Source: Pollenia angustigena
Taxonomy: Eukaryota > Arthropoda > Insecta > Diptera > Polleniidae
DNA: 64,000 nucleotides
Assembly: GCA_930367215.1 (NCBI GenBank)
Contig: OV884058.1
Location: 197,178,208 to 197,242,207 of the forward strand
Reading direction: 5' to 3'
Shown here: one piece after another, positions 1 to 10,839 of the stretch
Layout of the letters: each line of letters starts with the position of its first letter
Position numbering within the stretch: the first letter of the stretch is position 1
Translations under genes and position numbers: made by a program
Notes under the pieces: generated by a model
Told to the model about the DNA's origin: nothing
The model's input: the letters and a program-made list of their open reading frames with translations, nothing else
Database searches by the model: none

Positions 1-671
1 TGGATAACTTAAGAATTATTTAGTTGTTTTAAGTAATTGGGTTTTAAAAGAACCTTTTTGAAGATTTTCAACAAAAAGAGGTCAAAATGTTTGAGCAAAA
101 CGTTGTGTCCTATTAAGTAACCGAACTGCTGGGCTACTTGCGGTCAAAGTAATATTTAAATGAATGTGTGTTTTAAAAGAAAACAGCATTCGAAACTGGA
201 TATTACGGAATATTCAATTATTTAAATAACTTTTGATGTGGGTTGGGTTTTAGCAAGAAATAATAAAATTCAATAAATGGAAAATGAAGCCAACAATAAA
301 ATCACAATTGTATAGAAAACCAAAAAATCATTTAAAAAGGGGAACTGTCAACATGTTAAACAAATTGACAGTTGAGAATAAAACCATACAAATGTTAAAA
401 AAAATGAAAGTAAAGTTACAAATTTGATTCAAAATCTAAAAAAAGAAAGAGAAGTGAAAGATTTAACCTGTCAAATGCTAAATTGTTTACAAAATAATTT
501 TGTTGAAATTGTTTAAAGTTTATTTTTTTATTTTTTGGGGCTTACGCTCGTTCACAATGGCAGAAACAATTTCCTTTTGTTTCTGACGTTTAAATAATTT
601 TATTTAGTTTTGAATGAAAATTTTAACATAATGTTTTAAAAAATAATAAAAAATGTGTAAACGGTTTCTTA
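1..671. other. AT-rich non-coding DNA
   Basis: No open frame or recognisable motif is visible here. The stretch is A/T-rich with short homopolymer runs and fits intronic or intergenic fly DNA. Confidence 0.6.
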
Positions 672-1563
672 CACAGAAAAAATTGTTGCCGAATTATTTT
701 CAAACAAACGCTTGTTTGAAAATCATTTTAATTTCTATAAATTTTTTTACTGACTCAAACAATGTTTTTGTTTAATTTTTATTTAACCAACAAAAATGTG
801 GACAACTCTTCAAAAATATAATAAACGCGTTATTGGTGTCAAGTTTTCATAATTTTGTATGAAATATTTAACGCTCTTTAATGTTGTCGTCTTTTTGCAT
901 TTTTTTATTTGATCGTAAGCAACACTTCTTTATGTGAAATATAAGAACAACAACAAAAAACACACTCAGTCTATTTATGGACGCTTTAAAAAAGTGCAAC
1001 TATAAGAAAAACAATAGCAGAAACAACATTACAAGAAACAAAATCCCGTATTCAATTTTTTAAAACTGTTTGATTAAATACATCAAATACAAAAATAGAA
1101 TGACGACGAAAAACATATCGAGTCGGTCTGCTGTCGTTTTTGGTTACATTTCTTCTTTAGCAAAGGAAAGGATACAGCAACAGAGAGTGATAAAGAAAAA
1201 CATTGTGTTGTGTGTATAAATAAGACTTCGTTCAAAAATTATTCCAACAAAAAAAATGTGTCTCAAAGGCAGCCGGCGGCTCTGCTCTGCCGTCATCTTC
1301 TCATACAGTGCTTACTTGTGTGCGCTTCATTGCTTGTGCAAAAACTTTTTTTTTTATTTTGAAATTTAGTATATGAATTTCAGTAAACTTTTTGTTTGAT
1401 TCAGTTAAATTATTTGTTTGAAAAAATCAGTGTTTTTTTTCAATAAACAAAATGCAAATAAATTGTTTGAATATGCGAATTTGTTTATAGGACCGATTTC
1501 AGACAAAAAATTGTTTGATTCTACAAATTTTTTGTTTGAATTGGAAAAATAATTTTTTCTGTG
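672..1563. mobile_element. MITE with CACAGAAAAAATT inverted ends and TA duplication (mariner-like)
   Basis: The ends are perfect inverted repeats (left CACAGAAAAAATT; right AATTTTTTCTGTG), each flanked by TA at 670-671 and 1564-1565. The body (892 bp) has many TTGTTTGA / TCAAACAA motifs near both ends and no coding frame. The TA target and lack of a transposase suggest a non-autonomous Tc1/mariner-type element. A similar CACAGAGAAAAAAT motif at 19041 may be a solo end of the same family. Superfamily assignment is inference. Confidence 0.6.
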
Positions 1564-1794
1564 TAATGCAAACTGTGTGAGTTTGTGAAAAAAATTGTTG
1601 CCGTATTTTGAACACCGGTGCGGCCAATTGTGAACGTGGTTTTAAGTTATTTCCCAATAATTTTATATGAAATTTTTTTGGATGGTTTTATAATGAACTA
1701 AATGTAATATCGTTCGTGACAGATTTTTCTCTTATAGTATTTACATGGCATGAAATATATTTTTTGTAAATATGTATATCTATATAAAAACTTA

Positions 1795-2170
1795 AAACAA
1801 ACAAGTAAGAAAGTATAGTCGGCCAAGCCCATCCATATTTTTTGAGAGTGTACCCTACTTGGGGCCCGTGGCCAATCAAGATCGCCAAAACAGAATTATG
1901 CTATGTGGTTAAGAATTATATAAAAGTTATTTGTGCCGAATATTGTTTAGTTATCGCCATCAATATGAGATTTGTTTACCCCTAGCCGATTTAAGAAAGG
2001 GGGTTTATATGGGACCTATGGTTAATTTTGGACCTACCAGCACAACATTTTGTCATGACATTGTACTATCACATTTATAAGGAAGTTATGGCACTTAAAG
2101 CTATTTTCGGGAGTAGCTCGTGTATGGGAGCTGTGGTCAAATATGGACCGATTCCAAAAAAAATTTGTAA
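1795..2170 (+). repeat. Dispersed repeat family B, left-end fragment
   Basis: It begins with AACAAGTAAGAAAGTATAGT followed by 'cggccaagccc' and a 'taccctac' box. The same start occurs at 53812 (+) and, inverted, at the right ends of the copies finishing near 28825 and 36305. Inside are two degenerate 'gggtttatatgggacctatgg' units, like those of family A near 55.2-55.9 kb. No coding capacity. From 2171 to 2622 I recognise nothing further. Confidence 0.55.
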
Positions 2171-2622
2171 GATGATTTTGATTGTAATAAAATAAGGTTT
2201 GACGAAATTTAAACTAAATACCAACATAATAAGATGATGCATTTAGTTGCATTTTAGTATTAAAAATATCGTACGTGACGAGCTTTAAAAGCTTATAAAA
2301 TTATTAATATACTATTTAAAAAAAAACTTCCGATCAATATTTTTTTTGCAGCAAATATCTTGCTTTAAACTTTTATTTTGAAATACCTAAGACTTACCAA
2401 TTTCATATGACAAAGATAAATGATGTTTTCGCACCACGTACGTGACAATAGAATAGCATCCAAAACAAACACAAAAATATACCGCTAATCGAACTATAAA
2501 TTTGTTCTTTCGTCATAGATCTTGTTCATTGTTGTTGTTACATTAATTTTAAAGTATAATTGCAATATTACCGGTATCTGTATTTAATCGGCACAATATT
2601 AAAAATTGACAATTGCAGTTAC

Positions 2623-3448
2623 TAACAAGTAAGAGTGCTATATTCGGCTGTGCCGAATCTTATATACCCTTCACCATTGTGGGAGCAGAATACAGAGCAA
2701 CTAGACAAAAACTAAATAATTTTTACATATGTATACATACATATTTATAATACTTTAAACTTCATTATAAATTAAATTACCGACTTGTTAAAGAAGAAAT
2801 TAACCATTTACTTTAGTTATAAAGCTTGGGCTCGGGGAGATCTTGGTCATTTTGGTCATAACTTTTTTGTATCTGAACCGATTTTCCCGAGTTTTTTATA
2901 AAATATGTTCTACTAAATTTCCGATATTTTGGTATATAAATCATATCCATAGGATTTTTAGGTTTTTATACAATTTTTAATTTTTTTTGTACGGGAAGTA
3001 CCACGCCCACTTCTCCAATCCCGCCCACATTTTGAAGTATGGTGTGTATTGACAACCTAAATGTGTGTACCTAATTTGGAAACTTTGGCTTTTGCCGTTC
3101 CCCAGATATACAGCAAAAAGTAGTAAAAATACAACAACCACAAGGGATAAATTGACTATTATTACCTTTACAAAATTTTATTAGTATTATTATTCAATTT
3201 AATTTAATTTGTTTAAAAAAAAGAGACCTCAAGCTTAATTAAATAATACCACAAGGGATTTTTGGAAAAAATTAGAGGTAGTCGTGGTTTTTTGCTCATA
3301 TCTCAGCAATAGCAAAATTATAATAAGAATAACTGACAGAAAGATACTCCAACCAAGCCCCCATCATATCTGGGGGCTTCGGAAAACCCATTTCAACAGA
3401 CAGAAGGACAACCGGATTTGAACTTCGCTTTTCATAAGGACCCAGAAT
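2623..3448 (+). repeat. Dispersed repeat family A, left part (split by the Sola-like insertion)
   Basis: The start AACAAGTAAGAGTGCTATAT and the following 'ttcggctgtgccgaatctt' match the copy at 55066. The distal part has 'ttcaacagacaga' and 'aaggacccagaatatat', which in the intact copy at 56200-56240 continue directly into 'atactttatagggtct'. Here that sequence is broken at 3452 by the transposon and resumes at 5943, so this is the left half of one older element. Confidence 0.7.
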
Positions 3449-3452
3449 ATAT
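3449..3452. repeat. Target-site duplication ATAT (left)
   Basis: ATAT precedes the left terminal repeat and is repeated at 5939-5942. Removing the element plus one ATAT gives 'cccagaatatatatacttta', which matches the uninterrupted family A sequence near 56206. The local (AT)n run means the exact edge could slide by a base or two. Confidence 0.7.
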
Positions 3453-3484
3453 CGTCACCTAATATGCAAAAGGGCGTAACAACA
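3453..3484 (+). repeat. Left terminal inverted repeat of the Sola-like transposon
   Basis: Identical, in inverse orientation, to 5907-5938. It contains the first GGGCGTAACAAC motif, which recurs subterminally. Confidence 0.85.
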
Positions 3485-3817
3485 AAAAAATTCAAAATCG
3501 AGTTTTTGATTGATTATAATGCACTAAACTAAATTACATGTCTCTCCAGAATTTTGAACTTATACGTCAAGAAAAAACGATTTTACAAACGAAATTCAAA
3601 AGGCCGTAACAACAAGTGTATAAATTTCAAAAACAAAAAGGCGTAACAACACACTTGAATGAAAAAACTGACTCTTTTTATTTTTGAATAACTAAGTTGC
3701 CTACGATTTGTTTGTCAATTTGTGTTTGTAATTTTTTCGTTCAATGTTAACGGTAATATTTTGAGTGAGTGGTATTGTGAAAAAATAAATATTAAAATAT
3801 TTGTAAAAAAAAGTCAA

Positions 3818-5629
3818 ATGGAAAATAATAATAATGAAACTGAACATAGTGCCAAAAAAACAAATAAAAGAGTGGAAAATAAAAGAAAACGGATGAATGG
3901 CAAAGCATACGAAGGATTTTCCATGGGAAAAGTATGTGAAAGAAATCCAAGAGATTTAAAAGTGGGATGTTCATCAACTTATTGTGATAAAAGTAAAGTT
4001 CGGCATTGCAACCTTTTTTCAGAAGACATGCGCAAGGTAATATTTGATCGGTTCTGGAAGATGTCATGGGAAGAAAAAAAAGTGTATGCAAGTAATCTTA
4101 TTGAACGCATCAATAGAAAACGTATTTACGTAGAAAACTCACGGCGATCTGTTACTAAATTATATTATTTAATAAATAATGCTGTTCGTGTTCAGGTATG
4201 TCAGCATATGTTTCTGTCAACTCTGGGCATAAGCGAAAAAATGCTTAGGCTTTGGGTAGATTCCAGTGACTTGCATGGTACCCAAATGTGTCCAGAAGAA
4301 AAAAATACTTTAAGATCTGTGGCTAAAAGAGTAACAAAACAAGGAAAACAATACGAGGAACGTCTAAACTTTTTCAAAAAATGGTTAGAGGATGTTCCAA
4401 AGCTGGAGTCGCACTATCGCCGTAAATATACCACTAAATTGTATTTGCAGTCGGATTTTAAAACATACACACAAATATATCAATTTTATTCTAAGGACTG
4501 CGAGTCTCATAAAGAAAACGGAATTGCTCCCATATCTTTTACTATGTTTATGTCAGAACTAAAACAACAAAATGTTTCTATATTCAAGCCAAGAAATGAT
4601 ATGTGTGACATTTGTTTATCATATGCTGCAAAAAACGTATCCCAGGCACAGTATGACAGCCATAGACAAGAAATTGAGAATATGAGAGAAGAGAAAATAA
4701 ATGACATTGAAAATGCTAAGTCTGGATTAAGTTCATTGCTGTGCATTGATATGCAAGCTGTGAAACTCCTTCCACAATCAAATGCAAATGCATCATACTA
4801 TAAAATGAAATTGAAAATACACAATTTCACCATTTATAATGTCATTGCGCATGACTCTGACAACTATGTCTGGGATGAAACCGAAGGAATTTGGTTGCAT
4901 CTACCTTTGCCACTTGTATAATAAAACATTTAAGAAACCTAATAATTACTTCGCCAAATGTTCATCATATTGTTATATACTCTGGTGGGTGTTTTTATCA
5001 GAATAGAAATGTGGTGTTGTCCAATGCTCTAATTTCCTTCTGTGTTGAAAAAAACGTAACAATTGAGCACAAATATTTGAAAGTTGGGCATACTCAAATG
5101 GAGTGTGATTCCACACATTCTCTCATTCAACGTAAAATAAATAATAAGCTCATTAATTTACCTTCGCAATTTGTCGATCTTATAAAAGACTCACGAAGAA
5201 ATCCACATCCGTTAAAAGTACATCATTTAGATCATACATACTTTCTTGATTACGATTCGCTTCCAAAGAGATACCTATCTATTCGACCAGGTAAAGAATA
5301 ACTATTTGATGCTCTACATAATATTATGCATTAAAAATTTTACTAATTTAAATTTATTTATAGGTAAAAAAGGAGATCCCACTGTAAACATGATTCGTGC
5401 CTTGGCATACGACAACACTGGAATCATTTATTTTAAAACAAATATTGCAGATGAATATGCGATTCTTCCACAACGAAAAGCAAAAAAATTCACTGATAAA
5501 GAACCTTGTCGATTACATACCCAAAGATTAAAAATTTCGAAGAAGAAATGGGAACATCTTCAAGACCTCAAATCTATACTTCCAACAGATTGTCATTACT
5601 TTTATGACAACATTCCATTTGAAAATTAA
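3818..5629 (+). pseudogene. Sola-like transposase, frameshifted, with one 73-nt intron
   Basis: The likely start is ATG 3818 (MENNNNETEH); the frame open upstream from 3722 has no ATG before it. The first segment runs to a stop at 4919-4921, then the frame shifts near 4885-4895 inside '..WDETEG..ASTFATC', consistent with a one-base loss. It continues in another frame to 5290. A short intron follows (5291-5363, CCAG|gtaaag ... tttatag|GT), with the last exon at 5364-5629. Visible protein features: a Cys/His-rich N-terminal stretch (VGCSSTYCDKSKVRHC), a CDIC pair, a first acidic site LCIDMQ (Asp about residue 311), YSGGCFYQNRN, and GHTQMECDSTHS. Relatives I recall have Asp-Gly where this copy has Gly-Gly, so the second catalytic Asp seems lost. 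The frameshift and this change make it non-functional. Family placement is inference. Confidence 0.8.
5291..5363 (+). other. Short spliceosomal intron in the transposase gene
   Basis: Donor CCAG|GTAAAG and acceptor TTTATAG|GT, with a 'tttactaattta' branch-like sequence about 20 nt upstream of the acceptor. Removing 73 nt joins the frames of '..LSIRPG' and '..KKGDPTVN' without a stop. The size is typical of fly introns. Confidence 0.75.
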
Positions 5630-5906
5630 CATGTTTATTACTTAATAAAGTGGGAAGAATACTTATATTCTAAAAACAAAATCACCATTTCTCATGTTTA
5701 ATGTTGTTACGTCTTTTTGTTTCAGAAAATCGAATGCCAAAAAGGCGTAACAACCATAACTTAAAAAATATTAACAAAAAATAAAAAAAATCTTAAGAAA
5801 TAAGTCTGTAGTCGTGTTTTAAGCAAAACAATAAAATATGTCTTTTAAATCTAAAATATCTTTAATTCTACAACGTTTTTTGCTTCTCCTATAAAAAAAT
5901 AAAAAC

Positions 5907-5938
5907 TGTTGTTACGCCCTTTTGCATATTAGGTGACG
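5907..5938 (-). repeat. Right terminal inverted repeat of the Sola-like transposon
   Basis: Exact inverse of 3453-3484, followed by the ATAT duplication at 5939-5942. Confidence 0.85.
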
Positions 5939-5942
5939 ATAT

Positions 5943-6035
5943 ATACTTTATAGGGTGTAGGATCAATATTGTAGAAATTACAAACGGAATGACAAAGTTA
6001 TACATATATACACTTTTACCTTCGGTGAAGATCTT
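5943..6035 (+). repeat. Dispersed repeat family A, right part
   Basis: It resumes family A directly after the transposon ('atactttatagggtgtaggatcaat...acaaacggaatgacaaa'). Compare 'atactttatagggtctgagatgaat...cacacggaataacaaa' at 56220-56270. The usual 'gtggagggtata' terminus is degenerate here. From 6036 to 6541 I recognise nothing else. Confidence 0.6.
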
Positions 6036-6541
6036 TACAAAATATAATTTCTTAGTATGTCAGGATGTTTGCATGTATGTCCTATTCTTTCCGCAACTTT
6101 CTGAAGCCATCTGATGACATAGGAAGCTGAAATTTGGCACACTTGAAGTACTTTCTCTGCCATATTTTAGATTTTCGGCTTTTCAACTAGTATAACTATA
6201 AAGATCTGATTGAAAAGCTGTTTTTGTTATAATATGGGGAACTTTGGGACCCACTTGGCACGGCTAGGCACCGTCGGATTGACCTGAAAAATTAGATCGT
6301 GATTTCTTACAGCAAACCTCATATTTTAAGCAGCGCAAACAATTAAATTAAAAAAAAAAGTCCCATACAAGATGCGACCAGTATAGTGTACATACGCTTT
6401 TAGTATGATTGGGGATGTTTAAAAATATAACGTTTATGGAATTTTTAATGGATTAAAAAAAAAACCCCAAAAATGTTATCCATTTTTTTAACATTAAATT
6501 GAATGGCATAATTAAAAAGAAATTGCATATAAAAAACTTAC

Positions 6542-6618
6542 TTGACATTTCAAAACCGCTGTATTTCCAGCCATCACATATTCATCATGTACTTGTACTG
6601 TATACTTTTGGTTAACAA
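6542..6618 (-). CDS. Single internal exon of a Dscam-family immunoglobulin-domain receptor
   Basis: The minus-strand exon encodes (V)VNQKYTVQVHDEYVMAGN followed by TAVLKCQ. The pattern 'VVxQxYxVxVxDEYVxxGNTAVLKC' is what I know from the start of an N-terminal Ig domain of arthropod Dscam proteins, where the Cys in LKC is the B-strand disulphide Cys. The acceptor is strong: a long pyrimidine tract ending ctctcattacag (6619 upward), with the codon split after its first base. The donor is CAA|gtaagt (6541 downward), close to consensus. The exon is 77 nt and ends in phase 0. In the family the next exon supplies 'xPSFV...'; I could not find it in this window, so the flanking introns must be long. 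Which paralog (Dscam1-4) cannot be told from 26 residues, and another Ig-superfamily cell-adhesion gene is possible. It is the only host coding sequence I can support here. Confidence 0.72.
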
Positions 6619-7235
6619 CTGTAATGAGAGAAAATAAAATTGAAGAAGAATATTTGATAAATATGTAGATTAAACTTTTAATATAATTTTTCAATTGCAA
6701 TTTAATTTAATTTTTTAAAATAACTCAATATAAGCAAAATACAAATGCGGGATCATTAGCTATTGAATCTGCATTAAACTATTTTAATAGATAAGTGAAA
6801 GTGAGCCTGTCTGGGGTTAAAAGTAAGAATTCCGGTAGGGACACTTTATCACAATATCACGAGCTTTTACTGGGTTTAACAAGATAAATAACAGTCACTT
6901 AGACCGGGGTTTTGAGATGTGGATTAAGTTAAAACCTAGTTTTACGTAGTCTGGAACTCGGATTTTTCCGGCCAAATGCGATTTTGTTTAAGTTATTTCG
7001 TTAAAGGCCAACATTTTAGGCAAAACGGATGGTGTTTTCTTTTCTACAAAAAATGTTACATTTTATTTAAAAAAATTCAATTTGTGTTCGTTTCTTAAAA
7101 ATGCTTTGCTCTCTAAAAGGGCAGCGTGTTTTATTCTAAAAAATTCACCCTTAAATGTCATAAGGCATTGCACTTTATATACATATATGTATGTCCTTTA
7201 TTTATATAAATATTTATTATATTTAAATTAAAAGT
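6619..7235. other. Intronic AT-rich DNA with a possible solo MITE end
   Basis: No exon seen. At 7031 the string GGATGGTGTTTTCTTTTCTA matches the inverted ends of the element at 12.5-13.2 kb, so a degraded copy may begin here; its partner end was not found. Confidence 0.4.
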
Positions 7236-8215
7236 TCACGAAAAACATAGGGCGTTAACAAATTCTCTCCATTCTCTTCTACTATAATTATTGGCAAGGA
7301 ATTTGATTTGTCTCCATGTTTTATAAGCTGTTGCGAGTTCTTGTGTTATGCAGCGTGTCCAAGTATTACGTGGTCGTCCCTGATTGCGGTGTCCTTGAGG
7401 GTTCCATTCGAGGGCAGTCTCAGAGTATGACCAATCCATGTCCATTTTCGTCTTCTTATTTCTTGTTCAATGGGCATGCTATTAGTCTGTTGCCACAGTG
7501 TCTCATTAGATATTTGATTTGGCCAGAAGATCCGTAGAATTTTTCTTAGACAACGATTTACAAAAGTCTGGATTTTGTTTAGGGTAAGTCTGGTATAGCT
7601 CCATGTAGTACAGCCATACAGAAGGGCAGATTTTACACTGCAGTTAAATATTCTCAACTTAGTTTTTTGTGAGATTTTGTTTGAGTGCCATACCTTATGT
7701 AACTTGTGAAAAGCAACGCGGGCTTTATTAATTCGATCAGAGATATCTACATCCGAACCACCAGTAACATTTAACCTACTTCCCAAGTAATTGAAAGACT
7801 GGACATCTTCGATTAAGTTGCCATCCACTATTAGTGGTGTTGTCACATTAGTACCAATACGCATAAGTTTTTTCTTTTTAAAATTTATTTTCAGTCCTAC
7901 TTTCCTAGCATTTATGGACAGTCTCGTTATTTTCGCCTCAATATCTGCAAAACGGTGTGCCATAAGACAAATGTCATCGGCATAGTCAATATCATTTAGG
8001 TATTCATCCAAATTCCAACGGATTGCAAAAGGTGCTACGATATTCGTTTCTTCCATCACACTATCCAAAAGCAGAAGGAAAAGAGTTGGAGATAGGATAC
8101 AACCCTGTCTTACTCCTGTATATGTTCCGAAGGGTTGGCTTTCCCTTCCATTAAAACGTACTGTATTCTGTATAAATCAAGAGTGTTGATAATGCCCTGT
8201 AAAAAGATGCTTTCT
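7236..8215 (-). pseudogene. 5'-truncated non-LTR retrotransposon reverse transcriptase (RTE/CR1-like)
   Basis: Read on the minus strand from about 8215, the sequence encodes the C-terminal half of a reverse transcriptase: RFNGRES, then [10 protein letters not shown] (palm motif), then [12 protein letters not shown] with an intact YADD catalytic box (about 7970-7985), then FNYLGSRL, then ALLYGC, then [12 protein letters not shown] frameshift follows near 7440, after which the frame at 7236-7445 gives [19 protein letters not shown] and ends at NALCFS-stop (7236). The N-terminal endonuclease and first RT motifs are absent, as expected of 5' truncation during target-primed reverse transcription. 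The 3' tail lies below 7236 and is A/T-rich. It cannot be active. The clade is inferred from the WNPQG-GRP C-terminus. Confidence 0.82.
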
Positions 8216-8603
8216 GTTTGTATATGTATAGGGTAACCAGACGAAGTTGGGAAAAAATCGCCTCTAATCAGGACATTAAAAGTTTTAAGTTTTAATAGTT
8301 ATTTTTTCTATTATTTTATAGTAAAAACAAAAGAAAGCATAACATTGTTAATGGTAGGTTGTCAGTGATAAAAAATTTAAATTGATTCGGTGTTATAAAA
8401 TTGTTTTTGAAAAAATGTCAAATCAAAAAATCGGCAATCTGGCAAAGGTATTTTCTTGTTTACATATTTTATGAAAAACAAACTAAAGAAATTGGAATTT
8501 GGTCATTCATTAAGTTCATTTATTTATTTATTTAATATCAATCTATTAACAAATTTGGGTTTATGTACTTTTTTTTTTATATTTTGTAAAAAATTTATGT
8601 AAA

Positions 8604-8672
8604 CCATGAAAACTATTAAACTTGGAACTTTTAAACTTGGAACTATTAAACTTGGAACTTGGAAACTTTTAA
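8604..8672. repeat. Short tandem repeat of AAACTTGGAACT
   Basis: Three perfect copies of AAACTTGGAACT separated by 'attt/att' type linkers, then degenerate copies ('tggaaactttt'). Probably replication slippage; no function is suggested. Confidence 0.7.
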
Positions 8673-10594
8673 AAACTATTGTATCGCTTTCTACATTTTA
8701 CTAGGATCGCCCGTTGGCCGAAATTCGACCACTCGACATTTACTTTCGAGAAAACCTGTGCGTTATACATACAACAAAAACGTACACATTTCAAGAGAAC
8801 GACAAAAATGCACTATTCACCCAACTTTGTACATTTGTCTGTAAGATAAATTAAAACGCCTTTCAAACACTTTAATTCAAAAAATTAAGAAAAAAAATAT
8901 GTTGTGCATATCTACACACGAATTCCTTTAAAACGATAAATGTTTCATTAAAATCGGTGGACAATAAGATACTTAAAAATCAACCACAAAAAATTGTTCC
9001 CGTATTTATATATAAGATAATAATACTATGTAAACTTATTTTAAAAAGTACCGTTAGTTTTTATATTAATATTAAGTTAACATCCAAATTAAATGTGTGA
9101 ACAATATTGACCCTGTATGAATCTTTCATAAAAATTCAAAAAAAATCAAGTTTTATCAGTGGGATTTACTTTTAAAGCGAGTAAATAATTTCATTAGTAT
9201 TTAATTTTTTTTTAAATTTGAAAAAAATTTGAGCAATTCAATTTTGCATAGTTTCTTCAAGAACGGTAAGTCAAAAGCGACCCTTTTAAAACAAAGCATT
9301 GTGAAAAATTTACAAAAAAAAGTCTCACAGTGCAAGATCGCGAAAATTACAACTTTGCAATGAGATTTGAATGTAAAATAAAGTTTGGATACCAAAAGCA
9401 ACAAAGCTGGTCACCCAAAAAAAACTTTCGCCAAAAGATTTTCGGGAATCGAAGCGAATTATTGCTACTGGTGTAGTCAATATAGCTATTAAGGTCCGGC
9501 AAATACTGAGCATAGAGTACAGTTAAGATGTAAACACTAAATCAAACGAAGTTACTTAAGTTCTAGTAAATAAGTAGCTGGAATAAAAAGCGACAACCCA
9601 TTTTTTAGCAAAAGTAAGAAAAATTCAGTTTTAAAGATTCAATGCGTGTAAGATGCTTAGATCGAACAAAAATTATGAGATTGCAGGCAGGTGGACGGGA
9701 GCTAACATGGTTTGCGCAAAAGTGTTAACGTAAAAGAATGGAATAATTCCAAATGTTAAAATTTTGATGATCTCATAAATGACTTGAGATTGTTTTCACG
9801 GGAACTAGCTGCGAGCACTCCGCTAATTCAGAAGAAAAATGTATGCCAAGTACTACATACAAACAGGGAAACGTTATTTTTTTAATGATTTACTACACAA
9901 ACACTATTTGCGTTTGTGTTTTTCACAAAACTACCGAACCGAAAACTAATGAGTGATATTTAATTTTTATTTTCGAACACTGTTTTTAAGCAATATATTT
10001 TGCCCCAAAACATCTCGTTGCTTAAACCAATCTTTACTCCAAGTTTATTTAATTTCTCTTGTCTTTCTTCTCCGTTTTCAACAAATCGCGACCGTAGAAC
10101 AACAAGGTTCTTCTTGCAGCTAAATCACATGTAAGATAAAACCTTGTTGTCCTAAGCTCGCGAAAGAGTGAAAAAAAAATTGCCGTAGCACTATCGCCGT
10201 CTTCAATCATTGAAATAATGTTTGTATTGTTTATTGAAAAACACAAAACGGAAATATAGTGTGTGTGTGTTTGCCAAGCCAGTTGTGTGGTTATTATGCC
10301 CCTTTGTCTTTTACTTTTGTACACCCTTCGCACTTTGAAATATATAAAACATATTTAGGATAAGCTTTGGTGAGCAACCGATGTGCTTTTTTTAAATATA
10401 GGAAATTAAGCAAAATTTTCGACAAATGATATTTCGTTAGTACAAAACTTGGCATTTTGGAATCAAATGCAAACGCTTTGTCGTTCACACTATTTCGTTT
10501 AATGACTAAAGTGGGAATAAATGCCTGATGTTTATCTTTTAAAATGCCGTATAAGTTATTGAACACAGAAAACCCTTTGTAAGACCCCTTTCAG
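8673..10594. other. Non-coding stretch, nothing recognised
   Basis: Only short chance frames. A (GT)n run of about 12 nt occurs at 10258-10271. I saw no transposon ends, exon signals or RNA genes. Confidence 0.5.
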
Positions 10595-10630
10595 ACTCGG
10601 CAAGTTAGTTGCGCAAGTTTCTTGCCGAGT
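10595..10630. repeat. Perfect 10-bp stem hairpin ACTCGGCAAG
   Basis: ACTCGGCAAG (10595-10604) is followed after 16 nt by its exact inverse CTTGCCGAGT (10621-10630). The loop contains GTTGCGCAAG, which recurs near 10697-10706. It is unusually G+C-rich for its surroundings. It may be the terminus of a MITE, but no partner end was found. Confidence 0.5.
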
Positions 10631-10839
10631 ACAACAAAGTCCTTACAAAATTGTTTTCCTTACCCCGACCTTACCGGTAACGTTAGAAACCAAGTGTTGC
10701 GCAAGAGACTTGCGTGTTTGTGTAAAAATTTGTTGCTGGCTTTTTGTTTTTTTTTCGTATTTGTATTTTGTTTTTGTAAAAAAGTTTTGGTTTTTTCTGC
10801 CAGCCAAAAGGGCGCTAAGCACAACTGAAACGAACGAAC

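Larger units (their letters stand above)
3453..5938 (+). mobile_element. Cut-and-paste DNA transposon, Sola-like, with 32-bp perfect TIRs
   Basis: The element is 2,486 bp with perfect ~32-bp terminal inverted repeats beginning CGTCACCTAATATGCAAAAG (left 3453-3484; right, inverted, 5907-5938). A 4-bp ATAT duplication flanks it. Inside each end are further copies of the motif AAAGGCGTAACAAC (3597, 3637; 5701 inverted; 5739), probably transposase-binding sites. It carries one spliced transposase-like gene. The 4-bp duplication and the protein layout (SxGCxxQNRN, then GHTQMExDS) suggest the Sola group, but this is inferred without a search. The perfect TIRs suggest a fairly recent insertion although the gene is broken. 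Confidence 0.85.

Noticed and set aside
1688..1888. 66-codon minus-strand frame with a hydrophobic stretch
   Set aside because: It overlaps the start of a family B repeat copy and is not preserved in the other copies.
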